Made by a program: the position numbers and the translations under genes
Shown here: one piece after another, positions 34,416 to 45,629 of the stretch
How positions within the stretch are numbered: the stretch's first letter is position 1
Layout of the letters: the number at the start of each line of letters is the position of its first letter
Notes under the pieces: generated by a model
Told to the model about the DNA's origin: nothing
What the model saw: the letters and a program-made list of their open reading frames with translations, nothing else
Databases searched by the model: none
From: Streptomyces agglomeratus
GTDB taxonomy: Bacteria > Actinomycetota > Actinomycetes > Streptomycetales > Streptomycetaceae
Reading direction: 5' to 3'
Length of the DNA stretch: 64,000 nucleotides
Assembly (NCBI RefSeq): GCF_001746415.1
Contig: NZ_MEHJ01000001.1
Span: 310,001 to 374,000 of the forward strand

Positions 34416-36449
34416 GTAGCCCCACTTGGTGCCGCGCTCCAGTCCCTGGATCCGTATGTAGCGCGCCGGAGTTCCGGCGAACCGTGCCGTGTCCAGGCCG
34501 CCGTCACCAGTCGTCGTGGACCAGGCCGTCTGCCAGTTCGTGCCGTCGGCCGACAGCTCGACGCGGTACGACTTCCCGTACGCGGCCTCCCAGTCGAGGG
34601 TGGCGCGCTTGACCAGGTTCGCGGATCCGAGGTCGATCCGCAGCCACTGGTCGTTGTTCCACTCGCTGGCCCAGCGGGTGCCCTTCTCGCCGTCCACGGC
34701 CCGGCCGGGCGAGAAGCTGACGAAGGGGTTCCACCACTCCGACGTGGACGCCGAGGCGGTCGCGCCCGAGGCCAGGTTCACCCCGGACTTGTGGCGCTCG
34801 GAGTTCCCCCAGGTGCGGAGGTAGGACTCGGCGCCCTGGAAGAGGTCGTCCACGACGTCCTGGCCGCCGACGATCCGGATGTCCTCGATCCAGTCCGGGA
34901 CCATGCCGTAGTGCGCCGCGCCATTGGTGTTGAAGTCCCAAGTGCGCTCGCCGGTGGTCTGTTTGTCGATCACCGAGCCGCCGTCCGTGCTGCGGAACGG
35001 ATACTTCACCGGGTTCGGAGTGTCCCCGCCCCGCGGGCCCGGCCAGCCGCCGACCCCGTTCATGTCGGTGCCGTAGCCGTAACCGACCTTGTACTTCTCG
35101 CGCAGGGCGTCCGTGCGTTTGGCCTCGGCGCTGAACGCCTCCGAGCCGCTCATGTACTGGGCGGCGAAACCACCGAGCTTGTAGAGCCGCTCGGTCCAGC
35201 CCAGGTCCATCCAGCTGTGCGAGGAGATCACGCCCGGATACGACTCGGACTCGAGGATGTCGAAGGCCTGCCCCGCGGCCTTGACGCTCATGTGGTCGAT
35301 CTCCAGCATCATCTTGCGTTTCATCATGCCGCGCACTGCGTAATCACCCAGGTCGGTCAGCCCGCGGGTGTTGCACTGCGCGTCCGAGGCGTACGAGGGT
35401 ACGGCCACCCTCTCCGGCAGCTTCTTCTCCGCCTCCGCCGCCACCGCGTTGCCGATGGGGTTGTCGTGCTGCGGCCCGCGGCAGGTCTCCGTCTTCCAGA
35501 AGGTGCCGGTCGACAGGAACTGGCCCACGTTGATGGCCGTACCGAGGGCGCCGGAGTCGAAGCGCACCCCGCACAGGGCGTTGTCGAACTTGTGGCACAG
35601 GAACATGCTGCGCACGCCCAGCTCGTGCAGCTCGTCCAGGCCGCGGTCGATGTCCTCCTTGCCGCATTGCGCGACGTCCAGGATCTGCTTGCAGCCGAAG
35701 GGCTCGGAGGTTTCGACGCCCAGGACGACGGCCAGCTTGCCCTGTTCGACGACGTCACGGGCCTGCGCGCTGTCGGTGACGATCCTGAACCAGCCCTTGC
35801 CCGGGCCGCCGTACATCTTGTCGATGTAGGCCTGCATGTCGTACGTCTTCTTCGCCTCCAGGCGGATGGCGGTCATCTCGTCGCAGCTGCGGTCCTTGAA
35901 GGGGTAGACCGAGCAGATCACGCCGTTGGTGACGAGGTCGTTGACGAGTATCCGCTGGCCGCCGCGCCATGCCCGCTCGACCCAGGCGTAGTAGTTCTGC
36001 TGGTGGGTCAGCGAGTCGTGGGCGGGCCAGTCCTTGAAGGTCGGCCACCCGTTGGGGTCGTGCTTGCCGTCGCCGCCCTTGGTGATGAAGTCGAAGATGG
36101 CGCCCGTGCCGTCAGGGTAGTGCTCGGGGCAGTCCTTCAGCGCGTCGGCGACGCCCTGTTCCGAGAACGGCTTGCCGCAGATCAGCCGCCCGCCGAAGCC
36201 CTCGTTGGACATGATGTGGTCGTGGGCGTCGACGAAGCCCCTCACGCGCCCCTGCGCGTCGGTGCCCTTGAAGGGCTCGCCCGTGACGTTGATCTGTGAG
36301 TCGGGCGCGGGCCGCGCGGTCGGGGTCCACCAGTCGGGCTCCGCTGCGGAGCTGGGCATCGGACCGAGTACCAGGGCCATAACGGTGAGGAGCAGTGACA
36401 CCATCGTGAGGGATCTGAGCCTGCGGCGCGGAGGTTGAACCATGGTCAT
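34383..36449 (-). CDS. Secreted M19-like (membrane dipeptidase-type) protein with discoidin domain
   Basis: A 688-residue exported protein. The signal peptide ends near PSSAAEP. Residues of about 30-530 resemble the peptidase M19 amidohydrolase barrel: an N-terminal metal motif FVDAHDHIMS, LGVETSEPFGC, MMLEIDHMSVKAAG and VISSHSWMD. The last 130 residues form an F5/8 type C (discoidin/CBM32) domain (WWNPFVSFSPGRAVDG, WLRIDLGSANLVKRATLDW) likely to bind sugars. I chose ATG 36449, eight bases after AAGGA. Its promoter and operator copy that of the alpha-galactosidase gene, so it belongs to the same sugar regulon. True substrate unknown. Confidence 0.85.
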   Translation of the reverse strand: MTMVQPPRRRLRSLTMVSLLLTVMALVLGPMPSSAAEPDWWTPTARPAPDSQINVTGEPFKGTDAQGRVRGFVDAHDHIMSNEGFGGRLICGKPFSEQGVADALKDCPEHYPDGTGAIFDFITKGGDGKHDPNGWPTFKDWPAHDSLTHQQNYYAWVERAWRGGQRILVNDLVTNGVICSVYPFKDRSCDEMTAIRLEAKKTYDMQAYIDKMYGGPGKGWFRIVTDSAQARDVVEQGKLAVVLGVETSEPFGCKQILDVAQCGKEDIDRGLDELHELGVRSMFLCHKFDNALCGVRFDSGALGTAINVGQFLSTGTFWKTETCRGPQHDNPIGNAVAAEAEKKLPERVAVPSYASDAQCNTRGLTDLGDYAVRGMMKRKMMLEIDHMSVKAAGQAFDILESESYPGVISSHSWMDLGWTERLYKLGGFAAQYMSGSEAFSAEAKRTDALREKYKVGYGYGTDMNGVGGWPGPRGGDTPNPVKYPFRSTDGGSVIDKQTTGERTWDFNTNGAAHYGMVPDWIEDIRIVGGQDVVDDLFQGAESYLRTWGNSERHKSGVNLASGATASASTSEWWNPFVSFSPGRAVDGEKGTRWASEWNNDQWLRIDLGSANLVKRATLDWEAAYGKSYRVELSADGTNWQTAWSTTTGDGGLDTARFAGTPARYIRIQGLERGTKWGYSLSEVGVYSD

Positions 36450-36467
36450 CACACAGATCCTTAGATG

Positions 36468-36521
36468 TGAGGTGGGCTCATGTTCCGCATATACGTTAGG
36501 CAGATGAGCTCGCAACGCCAA
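36468..36521 (-). promoter_or_regulatory. Promoter and operator of the M19/discoidin gene
   Basis: On the minus strand, TTGGCG (36516-36521) and TAACGT (36493-36498) are 17 bases apart. They are followed at 36468-36480 by the palindrome TGAGCCCACCTCA (TGAG-N5-CTCA) at the likely transcription start. The block is nearly identical to the one before the alpha-galactosidase gene, including a CCCCC/GGGGG hairpin just upstream. Confidence 0.75.
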
Positions 36522-36570
36522 CCCCCTTGACGGGGGCCATCGTTGGGAAATGGGTAGGACCGCTCCAGGG

Positions 36571-37935
<1,365 letters not shown>

Positions 37936-37953
37936 GCGTAACCCCCTAAAATG

Positions 37954-37966
37954 TGAGTGTGGCTCA
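37954..37966. promoter_or_regulatory. Shared operator between GH1 gene and TetR gene
   Basis: TGAGTGTGGCTCA is a TGAG-N5-CTCA palindrome and the third copy of the motif in the window. It sits 18 bases before the GH1 start and 30 before the TetR start, so one repressor could control both directions. Autoregulation of the TetR gene is inferred. Confidence 0.7.
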
Positions 37967-37996
37967 TGTTAGCTTGATGGATGCGATGATGGAACC

Positions 37997-38647
37997 GTGA
38001 ACCAAGATCGCACCGCGGGGTCGCTGCGCCGCCTGCCCGTCCAGAAGCGCAGCGCCGAACGTTTCGAACGGTTGCTGGACGCCTGCGCCGAACTCCTGGA
38101 CGAGGTCGGCTATGCCGCGCTGACCACCAAGGAGGTGGCCCGCAGGGCCGAGGTGCCCATCGGGACCCTGTACCAGTTCTTCTCCGACCGGGAGGGGCTG
38201 ATCGGCGCGCTGGCCGCCCGCAACTTGGAGGCCTTCCTGGAGCGGGTCGCGGCCCGGTTGGAGCGCGAGGAGCCCGAAGAAATCTCGGGCGTCATCGACG
38301 TGGCCGTCGAGGAGTTCGTCGCCATGCGTCGGACGATCAGCGGTTTCGGCGTGGTCGACTTCGGCGCGGTGGGCCGGGACCACACCCTCGATCCGGCCCT
38401 GGACAACAACACGGCGGTCGCCGGACGGCTGCGCTCACTGACCGCGTCCCTGTCCGGCGTTGAGGACGACGCCGAACTGGAGCTCGCCATCCGGGTGGCC
38501 CTGGAGTGCGCGGACAGCGTGCTGAAGCTTGCATTCCGTACCGATCCGCACGGCGACCCCCAGCTGATCGCTGAGTGCAAACGGGTCCTGAACAGCTACC
38601 TCAACGATCGAATCCGGTCACTGGCGACAAGTCGCCGAGCGCGCTAA
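37997..38647 (+). CDS. TetR-family repressor of the glycoside regulon
   Basis: A 216-residue regulator. The HTH (about 16-62) reads RFERLLDACAELLDEVGYAA, TTKEVARRAEVPIGTLYQF and FSDREGLI. The C-terminal ligand domain ends in a basic tail. GTG at 37997. It is surrounded by four sugar-related genes, three of which have the TGAG-N5-CTCA site at their promoters, so it is the best candidate for their repressor. The inducer is likely a galactoside or glucoside. Its 3' end overlaps the converging transporter gene by four bases. Confidence 0.9.
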   Translation: MNQDRTAGSLRRLPVQKRSAERFERLLDACAELLDEVGYAALTTKEVARRAEVPIGTLYQFFSDREGLIGALAARNLEAFLERVAARLEREEPEEISGVIDVAVEEFVAMRRTISGFGVVDFGAVGRDHTLDPALDNNTAVAGRLRSLTASLSGVEDDAELELAIRVALECADSVLKLAFRTDPHGDPQLIAECKRVLNSYLNDRIRSLATSRRAR

Positions 38648-39906
38648 CGGACACTTCTGACGTTCCACACCAGCACCGCGCCCAACGCGGACATGGCCGC
38701 AGAGCAGAGGAACAACGAGCGGTAGCCCCCCAGATCGCCGAGCACGACCGAGGCGATCGGAGGAACCAGCACGTACGGCAGGGAAGCCATCAGGTTGGCC
38801 AGGGCCATGTCCTTGCCGCGATTCGCCGAGGTGGGGAGCACCTCGGTGACCAGGGCGGTGTCGACGGCCAGGTACACGCCGTAGCCCAGGCCCAGGATGA
38901 CGGCTGAGACCAGCGTCATGGGCCACGTGGGCGCCAGCGCGAGCGGAATCGCGGCGACGGCCATCGTGATGCCGCCGAGGAAGACCAGCATGCGGCGCTT
39001 GCCCAACTTGTCGGAGAGCCAGCCGCTGAGGACGACCGTCGAGATCGTGGCCAGGCAGTTGACTCCGATCACGATGAGCAGACCGTCCTCGGTGGACTCG
39101 CCGGGGAACAACTGCTCGTAGTGCAGGACGTCGTCCAGGAAGTACGGCATGTAGAGCGTGCCCAGGCCGTAACCCAGCCCCATGATGAACCGCGAACTCA
39201 TCGCCCAGACGAAGTCGGGATGCTCGCGCGGGCTGATCCGGTAGCCGTCCAGAAACGTACGCAGTGAGAACGGCTCGCGGTGGTCGCGGGGAAGCGGCGG
39301 GTCCTTCATGGTGACCGCGAACACCACGATCAGCAGCGGGAACGCGGCCATCAGCACATACTGCGCGGAGAAGCCCGCGACAAGACCGAGCAGCAGCCCG
39401 CCCGCGATCATGCCGCCGGCCTGCGGGACAGTGGCCCAGCCCAGCACCACGCCGCGTTGCCCGACCGGAACCCGGTCGGGCACCACAGGGGCGAGCCCGG
39501 CGCCGGTGATCATGAAGGTGGCGGACAGCAAGAGAGTGCCGAGCGCGACCCCGGCGACCGTCGTCTGGATGCCGGTGAAGACCAGAGCTGCCATGCAGAC
39601 CAGCGAGCCCGCGATCATCCACGGCCGGCGGCGGCCGAAACGGCCGGTGGTGCGGTCGCAGAGCGCACCGGCCAGCGGCGCGATGACGATCCCCGAGATC
39701 GCGCCCATCATGCTGACCCAGGCGTAGCTGCCGATCTTCCCCGCCGGGTCGATCTGGGCGATCTGTTCGGGCATCAGGAACGTGGTCGGCACCTGCATCG
39801 GGATGAACAGCCCAGCGTTGGCCAGGACGTACAGGGTGAGCCAGCCGGAGCCGACCTTGCGGGTGGGCTCGGCGAGGGCCTCGGGCTGTACGGGGGCGAG
39901 GCTCAT
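38644..39906 (-). CDS. MFS (sugar-type) transporter
   Basis: A 420-residue membrane protein with about twelve hydrophobic segments. It has the MFS loop motif LCDRTTGRFGRRRPWMIAGS between helices 2 and 3, a form common in GPH/SLC45-like sugar carriers, and a second copy WLSDKLGKRRMLVF in the C-terminal half. Its ATG overlaps the stop of the alpha-galactosidase gene (ATGA), so the two are translated together. It probably imports the oligosaccharide that the GH36 and GH1 enzymes split. Confidence 0.9.
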   Translation of the reverse strand: MSLAPVQPEALAEPTRKVGSGWLTLYVLANAGLFIPMQVPTTFLMPEQIAQIDPAGKIGSYAWVSMMGAISGIVIAPLAGALCDRTTGRFGRRRPWMIAGSLVCMAALVFTGIQTTVAGVALGTLLLSATFMITGAGLAPVVPDRVPVGQRGVVLGWATVPQAGGMIAGGLLLGLVAGFSAQYVLMAAFPLLIVVFAVTMKDPPLPRDHREPFSLRTFLDGYRISPREHPDFVWAMSSRFIMGLGYGLGTLYMPYFLDDVLHYEQLFPGESTEDGLLIVIGVNCLATISTVVLSGWLSDKLGKRRMLVFLGGITMAVAAIPLALAPTWPMTLVSAVILGLGYGVYLAVDTALVTEVLPTSANRGKDMALANLMASLPYVLVPPIASVVLGDLGGYRSLFLCSAAMSALGAVLVWNVRSVR

Positions 39907-41963
39907 CGGGGCACTCTCTTGAGGTGGACGAGCTCGCTCGTCCAGTCGAAGGGCAGCAGCGGCGGGAGGCCGTGGCTGAGCAGGACGGCGCCCTCGTGGA
40001 CGGCGCCGGTGGCCTCGTCCTGGTAACGGGCGTCGGGGTCGAGACCCTTCAACCGAGTGCGGGCGACCGAGCGGGTCAGCGCGGACGGCTGGAACTGGAA
40101 GACGACGACCTCGTCCTCGGTGAGGTACTGCACGGCGTCGTGTCCCAGGCGGTGCAGGACGCCGCCGTGCACCACTAGCCGGATCCGCTTGTACTGCTCG
40201 ACCAGCATCCGGGCCCAGGCCAGATCCTCCTCGCTCCAGTTCCGCAGGTCGCCGCCGATGCCCATCGCCCCGGCCATCGAGACATGGAAGCGGTACCGGA
40301 TCGAGGTCGGGCGGGCGCTGAAGCTGTTCGGGCTGTCGGTGACCCAGGCGCCCATGGTCCGGGCGGGCAGCAGCTGGCAGTAGCCGTGCTGGATCGCGAC
40401 CCGGTCGGCGGCGTCGGTGTTGTCGGACGTCCAGACCTGGTCGGCGCGGGCTAGCACGCCCAGGTCGGCCCGGCCGCCACCGCCCGCGCACGCCTCCAGG
40501 TACAGGCCGGGACGCGCGGCGCGCAGCCGGTCCATCACCTCGTAGACGCCGCGCGTGTGCTCGATCCAGACCCGGTCGGGGTCGGCGGCCCCAGGCTGCC
40601 CTGCCTCGCTGAAGGGCCGGTTCATGTCCCATTTGAGGAACGCGACGTCCAGCTCGGTGACGGTCCTGACCAGCCATTCGACCGCCCATTCGCGGACGTC
40701 GCGGCGGGCAAAGTTCAGCACGTGCTGGTTGCGACGCTGCGTGCGGGTACGGCCATCCTGGCGGAGGATCCAGTCAGGGTGCGCACGGAAGAGGTCACTG
40801 TCGGGGTTGACCGCCTCGGGCTCAACCCACAGGCCGAAGCCCATGCCCAGCGCGCGGACGTGGTCGGCGAGCGGGCCCAGGCCGTCCGGGAAGCGGTCGG
40901 GGTTGGGCCACCAGTCGCCGAGCCCGGCCATGTCGCTGGTGCGGGCGCCGAACCAGGCGTCGTCCACCACGAAGACCTCGACGCCGAGCCCCGCGGCCAG
41001 CTCGGCCAGTTCGGTCTGCTGCTTCTCGGTGACGTCGAACTCGGTCGCCTCCCACGAGTTGTAGATCAGCGGGCGTTCGGCCGGACGGGCGGGCAGCACC
41101 TGGCCTTCGACGTAGGCGTGCCAGCGGCGGCTGGTGCCGCCGAAGCCGTCGGGGGCGTAAAGACCGGCGAAGACGGGGGTCTCCAGACACCCGCCGGGGA
41201 GCAGCTTCCAGACCAGCCCCTCGTGGCCGAACCCGCCGGTCCAGGAGGCGCGGCCGTAGGGGTCGCGGCGCAGGGTGATGCGGCGGCTGCCGCTCCAGGC
41301 CAGAGCAGTGCTCCAGACCTCGCCGTGCTCCTCGGCGGCGTCCTGCGCGTCGAGCATCAGCCAGGGTCCGTCGTGCTGTCCAGTGATGCCGAGGCGGCTG
41401 GTGAACACAGTCTCCCCGACGGGCACCCGGTCGCGCTGGAGTTGAAACTCCCGGCCCCATTCCCCCACCACGTGGCTGACCCGGTAGTCGTGGCGGGCGG
41501 GCAGCGTCCAGGCGGCGGAGTCGAACCGCAGGACGTCCACCGGCTCGTCCGCGGTGAGGACGGCCCAGCGCTCGATCTGGTCATGGCCGTCCCGGATCCG
41601 GTAGTGCAGTTCGAGACCGAGGGAGCGGACGCGGTCGGTGAAAGAGAGCGTGAGCAGGCCGTTGTGGGCCGTGTGCGAGACGAACCGCCACTCGAAGCCG
41701 CGCACGCCATCGTCGAACCGGATGGTCAGTGACGGCGCCCCGAACCGTAGGCCGCCCTCCACCACGTACTCCTCGCCGCCGGGGTCGTCGCCGCCGGGGT
41801 CCTCGGCGGGCAGGCTGGCCGCGATCGCGGCGACCTGATCCAGGGTCAGCGGCCGGCCCCAGTGCACGTGCCGGGGGACGTCGTCGGCATCCAGCTGGAA
41901 GGCGTAGGAGGTGCCGGGCGTGCTCAGCAGCCACAGGCGGGCTTCGGCGTGGTGGGTGATCAC
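39903..41963 (-). CDS. GH36 family alpha-galactosidase
   Basis: A 686-residue cytosolic enzyme that releases alpha-linked galactose from melibiose/raffinose-type sugars. The N-terminal beta-supersandwich is followed by the catalytic barrel, with FVVDDAWFGAR, nucleophile D446 in LKWDMNRPFSE and acid/base D514 in WTSDNTDAADR. ACAGGGGRADLGVLAR is also typical of the family. The GTG at 41963 follows AGGA. It is the first gene of a two-gene operon with the MFS transporter, under the TGAG-N5-CTCA operator. Confidence 0.93.
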   Translation of the reverse strand: MITHHAEARLWLLSTPGTSYAFQLDADDVPRHVHWGRPLTLDQVAAIAASLPAEDPGGDDPGGEEYVVEGGLRFGAPSLTIRFDDGVRGFEWRFVSHTAHNGLLTLSFTDRVRSLGLELHYRIRDGHDQIERWAVLTADEPVDVLRFDSAAWTLPARHDYRVSHVVGEWGREFQLQRDRVPVGETVFTSRLGITGQHDGPWLMLDAQDAAEEHGEVWSTALAWSGSRRITLRRDPYGRASWTGGFGHEGLVWKLLPGGCLETPVFAGLYAPDGFGGTSRRWHAYVEGQVLPARPAERPLIYNSWEATEFDVTEKQQTELAELAAGLGVEVFVVDDAWFGARTSDMAGLGDWWPNPDRFPDGLGPLADHVRALGMGFGLWVEPEAVNPDSDLFRAHPDWILRQDGRTRTQRRNQHVLNFARRDVREWAVEWLVRTVTELDVAFLKWDMNRPFSEAGQPGAADPDRVWIEHTRGVYEVMDRLRAARPGLYLEACAGGGGRADLGVLARADQVWTSDNTDAADRVAIQHGYCQLLPARTMGAWVTDSPNSFSARPTSIRYRFHVSMAGAMGIGGDLRNWSEEDLAWARMLVEQYKRIRLVVHGGVLHRLGHDAVQYLTEDEVVVFQFQPSALTRSVARTRLKGLDPDARYQDEATGAVHEGAVLLSHGLPPLLPFDWTSELVHLKRVPR

Positions 41964-41977
41964 GTAGATCCTAAATG

Positions 41978-42031
41978 TGAGTTGGGCTCATGTTCTGCTC
42001 ATACGTTAGGCAGGCGAGCCCGCAACGCCAA
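41978..42031 (-). promoter_or_regulatory. Promoter and operator of the alpha-galactosidase operon
   Basis: On the minus strand, TTGGCG (42026-42031) and TAACGT (42003-42008) are spaced by 17 bases. The palindrome TGAGCCCAACTCA (41978-41990) covers the expected start of transcription. The whole block, with the CCCCC/GGGGG hairpin just upstream (42032-42046), repeats that at 36468-36521. From there to 42331 I see nothing further. Confidence 0.78.
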
Positions 42032-42331
42032 CCCCCTTGACGGGGGCTGTCGCTGGGAAATGGGGAAGAACGCTCCAGTTGGGGAGCGCCTGCGAGGATC
42101 TCGATGCTCCGGCTTGAAGAATCCACCGGCACGGGCCGGCCATCGCATGTCGACTGTGACCGGGACGCTCCAACTCCCATGCCCAGGCGCCGGGTTGTGA
42201 TGCGACGTGCGTGGGAGTTGTACAGAGTTCACCCACGAGACTCGGGATTCGGTCATGCGAGCGGAAAACTCGGAGGGCTCACTCGGCGCTTTCGAACAGG
42301 TGGGCGCCCGGCCGATGCGATGGGAGACTGA

Positions 42332-42685
42332 TCAACGATGTTCACTTCGGTACGGAGCAGAGTGCAGAGGACCGGCCGGGCCTGGTTGCGGGTGAGCGGA
42401 CGGGCCAAACCAGGTTGTTGCCCTGCCACGCGGAGCGCGAGTGCCCTGGGGCCGCTCGGGCAGCGGTGGGCCGATGTCGTGATCGCCGTCAGTCAGCTTT
42501 CCGGCGTCGTCGTGGCCATAGAGCGCTGGGTTGCGCGGAGTGCCGGTTGCCTGGCGTTCGACGGGGATCGGGATAAACAAGCGAATGGGGCTCGCGTCGA
42601 AGCGACGCCGCGCCGTCTCCCTCGCGCGGTCAACCGCGTTCACGCCGAGGGAGTTGTCGAAGCGCTGGTGCAGGCGCAGTTTCAC
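42332..42685 (-). pseudogene. Possible DUF3562-like fragment
   Basis: A 117-residue frame from a GTG. Its first part, LRLHQRFDNSLGVNAVDRAR followed by RRRFDASPIRLFIPIPVERQ, resembles the three-helix DUF3562 domain of small Streptomyces proteins (pattern RFxxxPIRxFVPxLVER). The rest looks non-coding. A TAG just upstream cuts off the expected N-terminus, so this is probably a remnant. Confidence 0.35.
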
Positions 42686-43724
42686 CGCGCGCAGCGCCGC
42701 TTCCTCTTGTGCCTCGGGATCCTAATCCAGGATGCCTCTTCGATACGCGTTATGCCTGTATGACAGTGCGGTCGACCTGTAAGTTCGCCCCCCTTTCGCC
42801 CTCGCGTGGACGGAGTCGAGGACCGCGCGGGGGACAGGTCGAGCAGGCCGGCGTCGTGGAGGCGTTGCAGGATCTCCTCGTGCAGTCTCCGGGGAGCTGG
42901 CTCCTTGAAGGTGGCGATCTCTCTCGGTCGGTGCTGCGCCGCCGGTCCCGCGCGTAGCCGGGCCGGCGGCGGCGAATCAGCCCATTCGGGCTCCTCCGAG
43001 AAGACCTCGTCGCCGGATCGGGCAACCTGGTCGGAGACTCCATATCCAGGCTGCCACGGCGGAAGTCGGGCGGCACTTCCGGACTGGCCTGCCCATGCCG
43101 CTTGGGTCCGCCCGGAGGTGTCTGCGACAGAGCGTTTCGGACGGGCACGGCATCGGCCGGTGGTGCGGCCAGGGTTATGGCGGGCGCTGTCAGGCCATCA
43201 CAGTGGTAAGCGAAAACTTCAGATGGCCCAGGAGTTACGCGACGCCAGCGCTCAGCCGCCGACGCACCGCTGCGGCCCCAACCACGCACGCTCGGACGGG
43301 TTGACAAGCGGCATCGGGAAATCGTTGAGACGGAACAGTGATGACGCCGGGGCCCGCCCGTACACTTGGCTGCTCAGCGGGGGTTGGTAGTCCCGCTCGT
43401 GGTCATAATTGAGTACCAGAGCCACTCTGGCGCATCGGATCAGGCCGTGAGCCAGCACCGGGATCTGATGTTGTGGCAGCTTGGCGATCTCGGCCCGGTG
43501 CCCGCGGCAACTGGCCTGCCGGGTCTGCCAGTCCCTCGGCGCACCAGCTCGGTCCCGGCCGTGGAATCCCGGAAGCGGATGCTCTCCGGCCAAGCCGCCC
43601 GACTCGGCCGCAAGGTCCCCAAAGGAGCCAGAACACGGCTGGCAGAGGCCGGGAGCTGAGTACACCTCATCCTGGGTGCCCTCATCGTTCCAGCGGTTGA
43701 GGCCTGCTTGCCAGCCCGTCATGC
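42686..43724. other. Long gene-free stretch
   Basis: About 1 kb with open frames in several directions, but no coding pattern I can trust and no known motif. It contains no terminal repeats that I could pair. It may hold unrecognisable remains of older genes. Confidence 0.35.
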
Positions 43725-45077
43725 CTACGTGGGGTCTTCTCGTGCCCCGGTCTTGAACCTGTCGGTCGGATCCGGGCTGAGCCTGATCACCACCACATAG
43801 GTGACCACCACCGTGACGATCACGAGCGGCATGACGGTGATACCTTGCCACCCCAGCAGCAGGGTGGCCAGCAGCACCGAGGTCAGCGGGAGCCTGAGCA
43901 TGGCCACAGACATGCCTCCGATCCCCATCGCGACCGCGGGGGTGAGCTCCAGCCCCGGAAGGTGGGACAGCGCGATCCCGCCCGCCGCCCCCAGGAACAT
44001 CGCCGGAAAGATCGGGCCGCCTCGGAAGGCGCTCAGTGAGGCGCAGTACGCAAGCCCCTTGCAGGCGACGAGAAGCGTCAAGGTGCCGACGGTGTAGTCG
44101 GCGCTGTTCGCGAGCACCGGGCCCAGAGCGGTCTGCCCCGAGTACAGCACCTCGGTCGCGCCCTTTCCAGTGCCTTCGGCGTAGGCGATGGCCAGCCCGG
44201 CGATCACCAGGCCCACCAGCACGGTGGCGGGGATCAGGCGCCGTTCGACTCGCGGTTGAAGCAGCAGGGCGAGTCGTCGGATGCCCGTGCCGAGGAGGGC
44301 CGCCGCGAGTCCGATGACAATTGCCCAGCCGAACTCGGCACCGGTGGGCGTGTTGGCGTGCGGCACGTCCTGAATTGCAAGGGAGTACGTACCGAGACCG
44401 GTCCAACTGTCCAGGCCGATGAAGACGAGCGAGCCGATGCCGGCGGCGAGCAGGCCCGGTACCAGTACGACTCCGAGCATCGGCCCGCCGATTCCTGATG
44501 CCTCCATGAGAAGGAACGCCCCGGTGATGGGTGACCCGAGCAGGGTGCTGACCGCGGCGAAGCTTCCGGCGGCGCCGACCACGGCCCCGGCCCGCTCCGG
44601 CAGGTCCGGCTTGAGCAGGCGTACGAGCCAGACGGTTGTGCCGCTGCCGAGGGCGACGAGTGGTGCCTCGGGACCGAGGACGGCACCCAGGGCCAGCGTG
44701 GCGACGGCGGCGACGAAGATGCCGGGAAGGTCGCGCGACTTCGGCGCGCCGGTCGTCGACAGCCCCTCGGCGGGCTTGTGGCCGCCAATTCCCGGAAGAT
44801 AACGGATGGTCGCTCCGACCAGCAGGCCTGCGACGCCGAGCAGCGGCAGGGGCCACCAGGGAGGGGTTGCCTGGAAGCCCAGGGCCTTGGGCAGGTCGGC
44901 GTAGATCCAGGGCTGGAGCTCGTTGACCAGAGCGAGGAAGCCGTACGCGGCTGCGGAGATCGGCACTCCGAGAACCGCCGCCATGACCAGAAGCCCGATG
45001 TAGCCGCGATTCCTGACCAGGGCGCAGGGGTCCGGCGGCGTCCCCTGCGGTGCATCGACGGAACCCTCGGCCGACAT
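43725..45077 (-). CDS. ClC-type chloride channel/transporter
   Basis: A 450-residue integral membrane protein of the ClC fold. The helix-bundle motifs are LGPEAPLVALGSGTTVWLV (the GREGP gating box, here GPEAP, glutamate kept), GSFAAVSTLLGSPITGAFLL with MEA, and FRGGPIFPAMFLGAAGG (GGxFxP). There is no C-terminal CBS pair. I chose the ATG at 45077, nine bases after GAGGAG; an ATG two codons earlier is possible. The first GSGIP selectivity box is not conserved, so the ion carried is uncertain. It stands alone. Confidence 0.88.
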   Translation of the reverse strand: MSAEGSVDAPQGTPPDPCALVRNRGYIGLLVMAAVLGVPISAAAYGFLALVNELQPWIYADLPKALGFQATPPWWPLPLLGVAGLLVGATIRYLPGIGGHKPAEGLSTTGAPKSRDLPGIFVAAVATLALGAVLGPEAPLVALGSGTTVWLVRLLKPDLPERAGAVVGAAGSFAAVSTLLGSPITGAFLLMEASGIGGPMLGVVLVPGLLAAGIGSLVFIGLDSWTGLGTYSLAIQDVPHANTPTGAEFGWAIVIGLAAALLGTGIRRLALLLQPRVERRLIPATVLVGLVIAGLAIAYAEGTGKGATEVLYSGQTALGPVLANSADYTVGTLTLLVACKGLAYCASLSAFRGGPIFPAMFLGAAGGIALSHLPGLELTPAVAMGIGGMSVAMLRLPLTSVLLATLLLGWQGITVMPLVIVTVVVTYVVVIRLSPDPTDRFKTGAREDPT

Positions 45078-45179
45078 GGGCATCAACTCCTCGGCATCGA
45101 CGTCCGTCGGGACTGCGGCGGTCCACCGTCGCCACCTTGACGTGATACCACGTGGGGTGGCCCGGCGCTGAGAGCCTCC

Positions 45180-45535
45180 ATGGCCGCTTTGCGGCCGTGC
45201 AGGGATCGTCATTCAGGCGGACCACCATCCGCCCGGGCAGTTCACCCGATCGGTCCCGCACCCCCTTCTCGACGTAAGCCCCACCACGTACTGGGGTCCG
45301 GCGCCGGGGGCCAACAGTCGTCGGTGCGTGGGCGGCGACAGCCAGGTCGACCCCGAAGACGGGACGCACACCGGCGGCCATGGCAGCCTTCGCGAACCTC
45401 ACCACACCAGTGACGGTGTCACGGTCGGTGAGCGCAGCGTACGGATGCCACGCTCGGCCGCCCGGGCCACGAGAGCATACGGATGCGAGGCGCCGCAGCG
45501 GGCGGAGTAGCCGCTGGCGACGTGGAGGTGCACTC
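45180..45535 (-). pseudogene. DNA polymerase III alpha-like PHP-domain fragment
   Basis: Minus-strand frames read VHLHVASGYSARCGASHPYA, LVARAAERGIRT and, after a shift, ALTDRDTVTGVVRFAKAAMA followed by AGVRPVFGVDLAVA. This is the start of the PHP domain of DnaE/DnaE2-type polymerases. The polymerase core is absent and the frame is broken near 45440. Confidence 0.65.
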
Positions 45536-45629
45536 CAGTACCCACAGCTCACCTCCACCCCTCCCCCACTTACCAAATTCGAACAGGGCCAGTCGACGGC
45601 ACCGCAAGCCGTGTGTGACAGGTCGTTGT

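Noticed and set aside
34791..36299. 502-codon forward frame opposite the M19/discoidin gene
   Set aside because: Val/Ala/Arg-rich antisense frame with no domain; the minus-strand gene has clear motifs.
38618..39622. Alternative minus-strand frame over the MFS gene
   Set aside because: Arg-rich out-of-frame translation; the MFS frame has normal helices and loop motifs.
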